A stretch of DNA of 13,466 nt, from contig CAZHHH010000082.1 in NCBI GenBank assembly GCA_964532085.1, forward strand, positions 1 to 13,466. Direction: 5' to 3'. The stretch comes from CAZHHH01 sp964532085. Its GTDB lineage: Bacteria > Bacteroidota > Bacteroidia > Bacteroidales > Marinilabiliaceae. The notes below the pieces were generated by a model that searched no databases, was not told the DNA's origin, and was given only the letters and a program-made list of their open reading frames with translations. The position numbers were made by a program, and so were the translations under genes. Of this stretch, positions 6,240 to 13,466 are shown piece after piece; position 1 is the first letter of the stretch, and each line of letters opens with the position of its first letter.

Positions 6240-7481
6240 GTGGATATTTTTAATAAAATAAATTTAAGTATGGGGCCACTTGGACAGTATGGCAAGGAGG
6301 CTCACGGTTATTTCACTTTCCCAAAATTAGAAGGTGATATTAATCCTAGAATGAAATTTAGGGGAAAAGAAGTATTAACTTGGAGTTTGAATAATTATTT
6401 AGGTTTGGCTAACCATCCTGAAGTTAGAAAAGCTGATGCTGAAGCTTCTGAAAAGTGGGGTTTAGCATATCCTATGGGCGCAAGAATGATGTCAGGACAA
6501 ACTAGTTTGCACGAAGAGATTGAAGCAAGGCTAGCTGATTTCGTAGGAAAAGAAGATTCATACTTGTTAAATTACGGGTATCAAGGTATGGTGTCTATTA
6601 TTGACACGTTACTTAATCGTAATGATGTAGTTGTTTATGACTCTGAGTCTCACGCTTGTATTCTTGACGGATTACGTCTTCACATTGGAAAAAGATTTGT
6701 TTTCCCACATAACAATATTGAAAACTTAAAAATTCAATTAGGTCGTGCAACTAAATTAGCTAAAAAACAAGGCGGTGGTGTATTAGTTATAACTGAAGGT
6801 GTTTTTGGTATGGCTGGAGATTTAGGAAAGCTAGATGAAATTGCTGCACTTAAAAAAGAGTTTGATTTCAGAATATTAGTTGATGATGCTCACGGATTTG
6901 GTACTATGGGAAAAACTGGTGCTGGTGCTGCAGAGCATTTTGGTGTAACGGATGAGATTGACCTGATTTTCAGTACGTTTGCAAAATCAATGGCCGGAAT
7001 TGGTGCTTTTGTTGCAGGAAATGAGGAAGTTATTAATTATTTAAGATATAATATGCGTTCGCAAATTTTTGCAAAATCGCTTCCAATGGCAATGGTTGAA
7101 GGTGCTTTGAAAAGATTAGATCTTCTGCAAAACAAACCAGAACTGAAGGATAAATTGTGGGAAATTGTTAATGCATTGCAATCTGGATTAAAAGAAGCTG
7201 GTTTTGATTTAGGAAATACAGAAACACCTGTTACTCCTGTATTCCTTGATGGTACTGTGCCAGAAGCAACTGAACTAACAATGGATTTGAGAGAAAATTA
7301 TAATGTTTTCTGTTCAATTGTAGTTTATCCAGTTATTCCACGAGGACAAATAATGTTGAGAATTATTCCAACAGCAGCTCACACGCTTGAAGATGTTGAA
7401 TATACAATCAAAGCATTCTCAGAAATTAAAGAGAAATTAGAAGCTGGAAAATATAAGAGTGATAAAATTGCTCAATTATAA
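6240..7481 (+). CDS. spt: PLP-dependent alpha-oxoamine synthase, probable serine palmitoyltransferase
   Basis: Joins an amino acid to an acyl thioester with loss of CO2. In Bacteroidetes close relatives are serine palmitoyltransferase (first step of sphingolipid synthesis) or the related cysteate acyltransferase of sulfonolipid synthesis. The 413-residue protein has the fold-type I motifs: DSESHAC with the ring-stacking His138, VDDAHGFGTMG with Asp215 and His218, and FSTFAKS with the PLP-binding Lys249. YPMGARMMSGQT (77-88) and NNYLGLANHP (51-60) are family hallmarks. The only in-frame start that keeps the family-typical MDIFNK..GPLGQY beginning is GTG at 6240: an in-frame TAA lies at 6225-6227, and the next ATG (6270) would lose ten residues. 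A strong terminator follows 21 bp after the stop, so the gene is probably monocistronic. 8-amino-7-oxononanoate synthase or Kbl are less likely, given the long N-terminal extension and no bio or tdh neighbours. Confidence 0.82.
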   Translation: MDIFNKINLSMGPLGQYGKEAHGYFTFPKLEGDINPRMKFRGKEVLTWSLNNYLGLANHPEVRKADAEASEKWGLAYPMGARMMSGQTSLHEEIEARLADFVGKEDSYLLNYGYQGMVSIIDTLLNRNDVVVYDSESHACILDGLRLHIGKRFVFPHNNIENLKIQLGRATKLAKKQGGGVLVITEGVFGMAGDLGKLDEIAALKKEFDFRILVDDAHGFGTMGKTGAGAAEHFGVTDEIDLIFSTFAKSMAGIGAFVAGNEEVINYLRYNMRSQIFAKSLPMAMVEGALKRLDLLQNKPELKDKLWEIVNALQSGLKEAGFDLGNTETPVTPVFLDGTVPEATELTMDLRENYNVFCSIVVYPVIPRGQIMLRIIPTAAHTLEDVEYTIKAFSEIKEKLEAGKYKSDKIAQL

Positions 7482-7502
7482 TAACTGAACAAAATATATT
7501 AT

Positions 7503-7540
7503 ATGCCGTTTCCTTTGTTTTAATGGGAAACGGCATTTTA
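7503..7540 (+). terminator. intrinsic terminator after the oxoamine synthase gene
   Basis: Arms 7503-7513 (ATGCCGTTTCC) and 7526-7536 (GGAAACGGCAT) form a perfect 11-bp stem with a 12-nt loop, followed by TTTTATTTG. The stem is GC-rich for this window and starts 21 bp past the stop codon at 7481. It separates the upstream gene from the M23 peptidase gene. Confidence 0.88.
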
Positions 7541-7576
7541 TTTGCTTATATCTTTACTTTATAAAATAGACAACTT

Positions 7577-9283
7577 ATGAAGATTAATTTATACTACTTT
7601 ACAATATTATTCTTGATTTCTTTTATTTCACTTTCTGCAAAAGAATATCCAAAGTGGGACTTTCATCCACCAATGGACATCGACTCAAGAGTAAGTGGTA
7701 GTTTTGGAGAGATTAGACCTAATCATTTCCATTCGGGAGTGGATTTAACAACTAATATGAAAACTGGTTACCCCGTTTTTTCTATTGATGATGGTTACAT
7801 TTCAAGAATTGCTGTATCTCCCGTAGGGTTTGGAAAAGCACTTTATGTTGCTCACCCTAATGGTTACACATCTGTTTATGCTCACTTAGAGTCGTTTTCT
7901 CCAAAAATTGAGGAGCTTGTTTTAAAATTGCAGTATGAAAAAGAGTCATTTCAGATAAATGAATATTTAAAACCCGGAGAAATTGTAGTTACAAAAGGGG
8001 AAAAAATTGCTTTGTCTGGTAATTCAGGAAGTTCAGGTGGTCCACATCTGCATTTTGAAATTCGTGAAACTAAGGAGCAAAAACCATTGAATGTACATAA
8101 GTTCGGACTTGATATAAAGGATGATAGACCACCTCATATTGAGTCAATAACTATCTATCCGCTTGATGAAAATAGTTATATAAATGGTAAAAATCAAAAG
8201 TTGAATATAGCTGCCGTTTATCATTCCAATAGATTTCATTTGAGAGGAAATCCTACTATAAAAGCTATTGGAAATATTGGCATTGGTATTGAAACGATAG
8301 ATTATTATCCAGATTCGTGGAGAAAATGTGGTGTTTACTCCATAGAATTGAAAAACAATGATAATCAGATATTTTTATCGCAACTAGATGGTTTCCTTTT
8401 TTCTGATACGAGATATATCAATAGCCACATTGATTATGCTCAAAAAATGACTAACGGTAAAGTTGTTCAGAAAAGTTTTTTGGATATAAATAATAAACTG
8501 GATATTTATAAAACAGATTCTAATAGAGGTGTGGTAAATGTTACAGCCAATTCTGTTCATAATTTTGAATATATAATAAAAGATGCTGATGATAATAGTT
8601 CATTTTTATCATTCAAAATAAGTGGAGATGCTCAACAGCGAGAGTTGAAGCAAGATAGGGGTGAATGGCATCTTCCAAATGAGAGTTTTTATTTTGAGAA
8701 AAATGGGGTTGAAATATCAATTGCTGCAAATACTTTTTATGACAAAGTGCTTTTTGATAAAGAGAATTTTGTAGCAGATAAAGATTTAGATTTAAAAATA
8801 ACTGTTTTAGATAATAAAATACCATTTCACACTCATTTTGAATTGAAAATTCCTGTTCCAGAGCGTTATAAAAATGAAAAAATAACAGTTGCATATCTTC
8901 ATCATAATGGTAGAAAAAGTTATGTGGGTGGAGTTAAAAAAAATGGAAAGTTGGTTGCAAAAGCTCGTGAAGGTGGTGTTTATACTTTTGCTATTGATAC
9001 TGTACCGCCTGTTGTACAGCTTAAAGCCGTGCCTGCAGGACGAAATTATAGTAATAGAGAATCTATAAAAGTCTCTCTGAATGATGATTTTTCAGGAATT
9101 GCAAGTTACAAATGTTTTATAGATGAAAAATGGGTTTTATTTGAGTATGACCCAAAAAATAGAGAGTTGGTAGGATTTTTTAAATACATAGATATCGAAA
9201 AAGGAAAACGACATAATCTGACAATTGTAGCAACAGATAATTTGGGGAATAGTACAACGCTAGAAACTAACTTTGTTTATTAG
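7577..9283 (+). CDS. secreted M23 family metallopeptidase with C-terminal Ig-like region
   Basis: Probable zinc endopeptidase acting on peptidoglycan cross-links in the periplasm. Residues 1-21 are a signal peptide ending SLSA, with likely cleavage before Lys22. The M23/LytM domain lies at about 38-170. The metal ligands are HSGVD (His52, Asp56) and HLHFE (His159), and the further active-site histidines are His103 in YAHL and His157, so the domain looks catalytically intact. 'GSFGEIRPNHFHSGVD' and NSGSSGGPHLHFEIR are typical motifs. After KDDRPPHIESI (181-191) come about 370 residues unlike a peptidase, with beta-rich character. The last part (about 475-568, from DTVPPVVQLK) resembles an Ig-like fold with an FSGIASYKCFID segment, perhaps for wall or protein binding. 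The 93-bp gap downstream contains the promoter of the next gene. The substrate is inferred from the family. Confidence 0.88.
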   Translation: MKINLYYFTILFLISFISLSAKEYPKWDFHPPMDIDSRVSGSFGEIRPNHFHSGVDLTTNMKTGYPVFSIDDGYISRIAVSPVGFGKALYVAHPNGYTSVYAHLESFSPKIEELVLKLQYEKESFQINEYLKPGEIVVTKGEKIALSGNSGSSGGPHLHFEIRETKEQKPLNVHKFGLDIKDDRPPHIESITIYPLDENSYINGKNQKLNIAAVYHSNRFHLRGNPTIKAIGNIGIGIETIDYYPDSWRKCGVYSIELKNNDNQIFLSQLDGFLFSDTRYINSHIDYAQKMTNGKVVQKSFLDINNKLDIYKTDSNRGVVNVTANSVHNFEYIIKDADDNSSFLSFKISGDAQQRELKQDRGEWHLPNESFYFEKNGVEISIAANTFYDKVLFDKENFVADKDLDLKITVLDNKIPFHTHFELKIPVPERYKNEKITVAYLHHNGRKSYVGGVKKNGKLVAKAREGGVYTFAIDTVPPVVQLKAVPAGRNYSNRESIKVSLNDDFSGIASYKCFIDEKWVLFEYDPKNRELVGFFKYIDIEKGKRHNLTIVATDNLGNSTTLETNFVY

Positions 9284-9338
9284 ATAAAAATAAACAACGA
9301 TTTTCTTAAATTAAATAAGTGATTTTGTCATTTTATTA

Positions 9339-9346
9339 TATATTTG
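9339..9346 (+). promoter_or_regulatory. Bacteroidetes-type -7 promoter element for the TPR gene
   Basis: TATATTTG matches TAnnTTTG exactly and ends 30 bp before the ATG at 9377, predicting a leader of about 27 nt. A TTTG at 9324-9327 is too close (11 bp) to be the -33 element. The TPR protein and the helicase gene 2 bp downstream probably start here. Confidence 0.6.
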
Positions 9347-9376
9347 TTTAAAATAGAATATCTTCAATAAACTTTT

Positions 9377-11479
9377 ATGAAATTTATTCGCATTATATTT
9401 CTTGTTTTATTTTCCATCTTCTCGATAAATGGAACTAGCTCATTATATGGTCAAATTAACGTTGACCGTATGACTATTATTGGTCGTAATGCTCTCTATT
9501 TTGAGGATTATATTTTGGCAATAAACTATTTTAATCAAATTGTAAAAGCCAAACCATATTTGAGTGAACCCTATTTTTATCGGGCAACAGGTAAATATTA
9601 TCTGGAAGATTATAAAGGTGCGGAAATTGATTGTGATAAATCGTTAGAACTGAATCCCTATTTTGCTGATGCTTATAATTTGCGTGGTATTGTTTATCAA
9701 AGGCAAGGGAAATATGAAGAGTCTATTAAAGATTTTAAGCGAGGTGCGGAAATAGAGCCTACTAATGTGAATTTTTTAATAAATATTGGAGTTGCTCATA
9801 TTAATTTGAAAGATTATGAAGCGGCTATAGAAAGTTATTCAAAAGCAATTGAGCTTTCGCCAAATCTTATTTTAGCTTGGATAAATCGCGCTCATTCAAA
9901 ATTAGCTTCTAAAGACACGCTTGGAGGACTTGAAGATTTTACAAAAGTGATTTCATTAAATCCATATATTCCAGATGGATATGTTGGTCGAGGTGCAGTT
10001 TATTATCAAATGGGAGATTATGAAAAATCTCTCGCAGATATGAATAAAACCATAGAACTAAGACCAGAGGAGGCTAGTTATTATCTAAATCGTGGAATAG
10101 TTCGTTATCAGCTTGACGATTTACGTGGTACAATGGCTGATTTTGATAGAGTTATTGAACTTGATTCTCGAAATGTTTTGGCTTATTCAAATCGTGGAAT
10201 ATTGCGGGCACAGGTTGGTGATATAAATCGTGCAATTGATGATTTTTCTCGAGTTTTAGCACTACAAAGAACAGATTTTTTAACTCTTTATAATCGTGCT
10301 TTACTCTATATTCAGACTGGAGAGTTAGAAAATGCTTTAAATGATTTGAATATTATTGCTGCAGAATATCCTGATTTTAAAGATGTCTATTTTAATCGTT
10401 CGCAGGTAAAATCTATGCTTGGTGATAGGAGAGGAGCAGAACTAGATTACGGAACAGCTGTTAAATTAGAGATGGAGCGAAGGGCTGAGGATGAAAAGCT
10501 AGCACTTAATGATAAAGCTAAAGATGATTCAGATGCAACTGAACGAAAACAGACAAGAAAAGAGTCTGATAAAGATATCACAAACTATGACAAAATTGCC
10601 GTACTTGATGATTTTGCATCTGATGAGCCAGAGCAGATTCATAGTAGTGCATTGCGTGGAAAAATACAAAATCGAAATATTGTAATTGATATGCAGCCTG
10701 CATTTGTAATGTCTTATTTCCCTGGTGATACATTGGTGCATCGATTGAGATATTATAATATGGAGATTGATGCTATAAATAAAAAGTCGGATATAAATAA
10801 TATGCTGACTTTGGCAAATAATGAGATAGAGCTTTCACGTGAAGAGGCTGTGGATGTTTTTGCAATGATAAAGAGTCTCACAGAGGAGATTGAGGCAAAC
10901 GAAACTAACGATGTTGCACTATTTTCAAGAGCTATTTTATATAATTCTGTTTCTAATTTGAATAATGCTTTAAATGATTTTTCTCAATTAATAGAGATTG
11001 ATGAAGAGAATTATTTAGCTTGGTTTGGAAGAGCGATAGTTAGACTAAAAATGGTGGAACTGTTGCAATCAGTAGAGGAGGAGAGCAATATTGTGCAGCC
11101 ATCTATGCGTAGTCCTAATTTTTCTGTTTCTACAACTAAAAAAGAGAGTGAAACACCTTATGAAAAGCGAATTTTAGATTATGAATTAATAATTTCTGAT
11201 TTACAAAAAGCAGCAGAATATAAACCCGACTTTGAATTTGCATCTTACAATATTGGAGTAATTTATTCGTATAAACGAGAATTTGAAGAAGCAGAAAAAT
11301 ATTTTACAAAAGCAATAGAATTAAACAGTGAGTTTGCCGAAGCTTGGTTTAATCGTGGATTGATAAATCTTTTTTTAGGAGAGGATGATAAAGGCACGGT
11401 GGATTTGAGTAAAGCAGGCGAACTAGGTGTTTATGATGCTTATAATGTTATAAAAAGATATGGCGAAAAGCCTGATTGA
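9377..11479 (+). CDS. exported tetratricopeptide repeat protein with two TPR blocks
   Basis: Function not recognised. The 700-residue protein begins with a signal peptide (MKFIRIIFLVLFSIF, probable cleavage near residue 25, before QINVDR), so it should be periplasmic. Block 1 (about 30-365) has roughly ten TPRs, many with the N-R-G/A turn and endings such as DFDRVIELDSRN and SYSKAIELSPN. A charged Lys/Asp/Glu-rich linker (about 365-405) follows, then a non-TPR stretch (about 405-500) with LRGKIQNRNIVIDMQPAFVM, where RGKIQNRN is at 427-434. I believe this resembles a Bacteroidales family. Block 2 (about 505-690) includes YFTKAIELNSEFAEAWFNRG. TPRs imply a protein-binding scaffold. The helicase gene begins 2 bp after this stop, which suggests cotranscription and possible translational coupling, although the exported product cannot meet a cytoplasmic helicase if the signal is real. 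Confidence 0.82.
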   Translation: MKFIRIIFLVLFSIFSINGTSSLYGQINVDRMTIIGRNALYFEDYILAINYFNQIVKAKPYLSEPYFYRATGKYYLEDYKGAEIDCDKSLELNPYFADAYNLRGIVYQRQGKYEESIKDFKRGAEIEPTNVNFLINIGVAHINLKDYEAAIESYSKAIELSPNLILAWINRAHSKLASKDTLGGLEDFTKVISLNPYIPDGYVGRGAVYYQMGDYEKSLADMNKTIELRPEEASYYLNRGIVRYQLDDLRGTMADFDRVIELDSRNVLAYSNRGILRAQVGDINRAIDDFSRVLALQRTDFLTLYNRALLYIQTGELENALNDLNIIAAEYPDFKDVYFNRSQVKSMLGDRRGAELDYGTAVKLEMERRAEDEKLALNDKAKDDSDATERKQTRKESDKDITNYDKIAVLDDFASDEPEQIHSSALRGKIQNRNIVIDMQPAFVMSYFPGDTLVHRLRYYNMEIDAINKKSDINNMLTLANNEIELSREEAVDVFAMIKSLTEEIEANETNDVALFSRAILYNSVSNLNNALNDFSQLIEIDEENYLAWFGRAIVRLKMVELLQSVEEESNIVQPSMRSPNFSVSTTKKESETPYEKRILDYELIISDLQKAAEYKPDFEFASYNIGVIYSYKREFEEAEKYFTKAIELNSEFAEAWFNRGLINLFLGEDDKGTVDLSKAGELGVYDAYNVIKRYGEKPD

Positions 11480-11481
11480 TA

Positions 11482-13466
11482 ATGGAGTTACCTGATAATT
11501 TAGATATTGATAATCCTGAATTTCAAGATGCCTTAAAGCTAATTCAGTACACAAATAGTTCTGTTTATTTAACTGGAAGAGCAGGAACAGGTAAATCTAC
11601 TTTTTTAAAATATATTTGCCATCATACACCTAAAAAATATATAGTACTTGCCCCAACTGGAATTGCAGCTATAAATGCGGGTGGAGTAACGATGCACTCA
11701 TTTTTTAAAATTCCATTCCGCCCAATTTTACCAAATGACCCTGATTTATCTACAAAAAACAGGAGAGTTTACGATTTCTTAAAATATAATAAAGCTAAAA
11801 TTGATTTAATTAGAGAAACTGAACTTATAATTATTGATGAAATATCAATGGTTAGAGCAGATATTTTGGATTTTGTAGATCAGGTTTTGAGAGTTTTTTC
11901 CACCAATAAAACAGAACCCTTTGGAGGAAAACAGCTATTAATGGTTGGTGATGCTTTTCAGCTTGAACCCGTTGTTAAACGTGATGAGTGGGATATTTTA
12001 CGTAGATTTTATAAAACACCATACTTCTTTTCTGCACAAGTTTTTAGACAGATAAATTTAATACAAATTGAGCTGAAAAAAGTTTATAGGCAGAAAGATG
12101 ATAATTTTGTAAATATTCTTGATAATATTCGTGTAAATAGTGCTACTTCTAGCCATCTTCAAAGTATAAATAACAGATTTGTACCAAATTTTGATATGCC
12201 CATTGATGAGCTTTTTATCACATTGGCAACAAGGCGTGATACTGTTGATTATATAAATGATGGAAAACTGGCACAGCTTGAAGGTGAGGAGTTTATATTT
12301 ACTGGTAAGGTAGAGGGTGAATTTCCAGAATCGAGTCTGCCAACCTTGCGTGAGCTTGTTTTAAAGGAGAGTGCGCAGGTTATGTTTGTCAAAAATGACA
12401 TTGAAAAACGTTGGTATAATGGAAGCTTGGGTCGAATAGAAGATTTTGATGATAATGGTATATATGTGCAGTTAGAAAATGGTGATATTCATCACGTAAC
12501 AACCGAAAAATGGCAAAATCTACGTTATAAATTTGATGAGAAAGAGAATAAAATAATTGCAGAAGAGATAGGTTCTTTTCATCAGTTTCCGTTAAGATTA
12601 GCTTGGGCTGTAACTGTGCATAAAAGTCAGGGATTAACCTTTGACAATGTGCTAATAGATTTTAGTGGTGGTGCTTTTGCTGGCGGTCAGCTTTATGTTG
12701 CGCTTAGCCGTTGTCGTTCTTTAGAAGGTATGTATTTAAAATCGCCAATCAGACGCAGTGATATTATTGTAAATAGAGAGGTTGTTGCTTTTTCAAAATA
12801 TGCCAACGATAAGGTGTTAATCACCAGGGAGTTACAAAAAGCTAAAGCTGATGATGAGTATAAAAAGTCGTTAGTTGCTTTTAGAAATCAACGATGGAAA
12901 GATGCTATAATGCACTTTGCACAAGCAATTGAGTATAGAAATGAGTTAAGTAATAGAGTGTTTCAGCGTTTTATTGCAAAGGAATTTTTATCTTTTAATC
13001 ACTATCAGAATCGAATTACCCAACTTGAAGATGAAATAGTAGGAATACGTAAAGATTTAGAAGAGTTTGCAAGGGAATATTTCTTGTTAGCCAATGCGTG
13101 TGAGGTTGAGTACAAAGACTTTACAGCTGCCATTGCAAATTTGAATAAAGCTATCAAAATGAACCCTAATTTTGAAGAGGCACTTTGGCGAAGAGCAAAT
13201 TTGCTTTACAAAACTGGTGATATAAATGCTGCAGAAAAAGATTGTAACAAACTTTTAAAGCTTAAAAATAAGAATTTTGATGCGCTTTTATTACGTGGCA
13301 AAATAAGATTTGACTTGAATAAACTTGAAGCATCTTTTCAAGATTTGCTCGAGGCAAAAAATATAAAAGGCTCAGAATCTGAGGTGTATCATATTTTACA
13401 CAAAGTTTGCCAAAAAATGGGCGAATATGATAAAGCACAAGAATATAAAAATATTGCTGAAGCTTT
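11482..13466 (+). CDS. Pif1/RecD-like helicase with C-terminal TPR region, cut by window edge
   Basis: Cytoplasmic superfamily 1B 5'-3' DNA helicase. The ATG at 11482 lies 2 bp after the TPR gene stop, and 661 codons are visible without a stop before the window end. Motifs are in order: Walker A GRAGTGKST (32-40), motif Ia APTGIAA (57-63), motif II IIIDEISM (116-123), motif III GDAFQLEPV (156-164), motif IV YRQ (202-204), HKSQG (380-384) and motif VI YVALSRCRSLEG (405-416). All look intact. Residues 1-440 are the helicase, with a HKSQG-containing UvrD_C_2-like part. After this, KKSLVAFRNQRWKDAIMHFAQAIEY (461-485) opens a TPR-like region running to the end, including ANLNKAIKMNPNFEEALWRRANLLYKTGD (552-580). 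It resembles Pif1-family proteins, but the TPR tail is unusual for E. coli or yeast members. The end of the protein and its partners are not visible. Confidence 0.87.
   Translation, partial: MELPDNLDIDNPEFQDALKLIQYTNSSVYLTGRAGTGKSTFLKYICHHTPKKYIVLAPTGIAAINAGGVTMHSFFKIPFRPILPNDPDLSTKNRRVYDFLKYNKAKIDLIRETELIIIDEISMVRADILDFVDQVLRVFSTNKTEPFGGKQLLMVGDAFQLEPVVKRDEWDILRRFYKTPYFFSAQVFRQINLIQIELKKVYRQKDDNFVNILDNIRVNSATSSHLQSINNRFVPNFDMPIDELFITLATRRDTVDYINDGKLAQLEGEEFIFTGKVEGEFPESSLPTLRELVLKESAQVMFVKNDIEKRWYNGSLGRIEDFDDNGIYVQLENGDIHHVTTEKWQNLRYKFDEKENKIIAEEIGSFHQFPLRLAWAVTVHKSQGLTFDNVLIDFSGGAFAGGQLYVALSRCRSLEGMYLKSPIRRSDIIVNREVVAFSKYANDKVLITRELQKAKADDEYKKSLVAFRNQRWKDAIMHFAQAIEYRNELSNRVFQRFIAKEFLSFNHYQNRITQLEDEIVGIRKDLEEFAREYFLLANACEVEYKDFTAAIANLNKAIKMNPNFEEALWRRANLLYKTGDINAAEKDCNKLLKLKNKNFDALLLRGKIRFDLNKLEASFQDLLEAKNIKGSESEVYHILHKVCQKMGEYDKAQEYKNIAEA

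Noticed and set aside
7549..7556. TATCTTTA as a promoter for the M23 gene
   Set aside because: It is a 7/8 match to TAnnTTTG at a plausible distance, but without a -33 element. It is weaker than the other promoter calls, so I did not list it.
8613..8894. Minus-strand ORF of 93 codons
   Set aside because: It lies antisense to the M23 peptidase gene with no promoter or recognisable protein features. Such ORFs are expected opposite AT-rich genes.
8936..8943. Run of eight A in the M23 gene as a phase-variation tract
   Set aside because: The reading frame is intact through it, and runs of this length are common in this AT-rich DNA.
10529..10741. Minus-strand ORF of 70 codons
   Set aside because: It is antisense to the charged linker of the TPR gene and has low-complexity composition.
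9377..11479. Repeated DNA segments in the TPR gene as a DNA repeat array
   Set aside because: The repetition is at the protein level (34-residue TPR motif). The nucleotide copies are diverged, and no tandem DNA repeat is visible.

Overview
The window is AT-rich DNA from a member of the Bacteroidota (Bacteroidetes); the order cannot be fixed from this piece. Several things point there: a PorD/DUF4835 protein, a divergent Bacteroidetes-type RNA polymerase omega subunit, a BamD lipoprotein followed by the order rpoZ-coaBC-porD-recN, a serine-palmitoyltransferase-like enzyme of the Bacteroidetes type, almost no Shine-Dalgarno sequences, and four good matches to the Bacteroidetes -7 promoter element TAnnTTTG at plausible distances from genes.

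Left half (1-5774, all minus strand, read from right to left): bamD (outer-membrane protein assembly lipoprotein), rpoZ (omega), an AT-only 15-bp hairpin, coaBC (coenzyme A synthesis), porD (periplasmic protein linked to type IX secretion), recN (recombination repair, with its own promoter) and panE (ketopantoate reductase, cut by the window start). PanE and CoaBC act in the same pantothenate/CoA route. The rest are envelope biogenesis and housekeeping functions.

Centre (5775-6239): a 465-bp divergent intergenic region with a promoter facing bamD, one facing the next gene, and a possible third. No RNA gene or ORF is apparent in it.

Right half (6240-13466, plus strand): an alpha-oxoamine synthase (probable serine palmitoyltransferase or cysteate acyltransferase, for sphingolipid or sulfonolipid synthesis) closed by a strong intrinsic terminator; a secreted M23 peptidase with a large C-terminal extension; then, from its own promoter, a secreted 700-residue TPR protein followed after 2 bp by a Pif1/RecD-like helicase with a C-terminal TPR region, cut by the window end.

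Most of the window is ordinary chromosomal backbone, with no mobile element, CRISPR array or RNA gene. The less ordinary points are the helicase-TPR fusion next to a secreted TPR protein, replacement of two textbook catalytic residues in CoaBC, and the uncertain amino-acid substrate of the alpha-oxoamine synthase.
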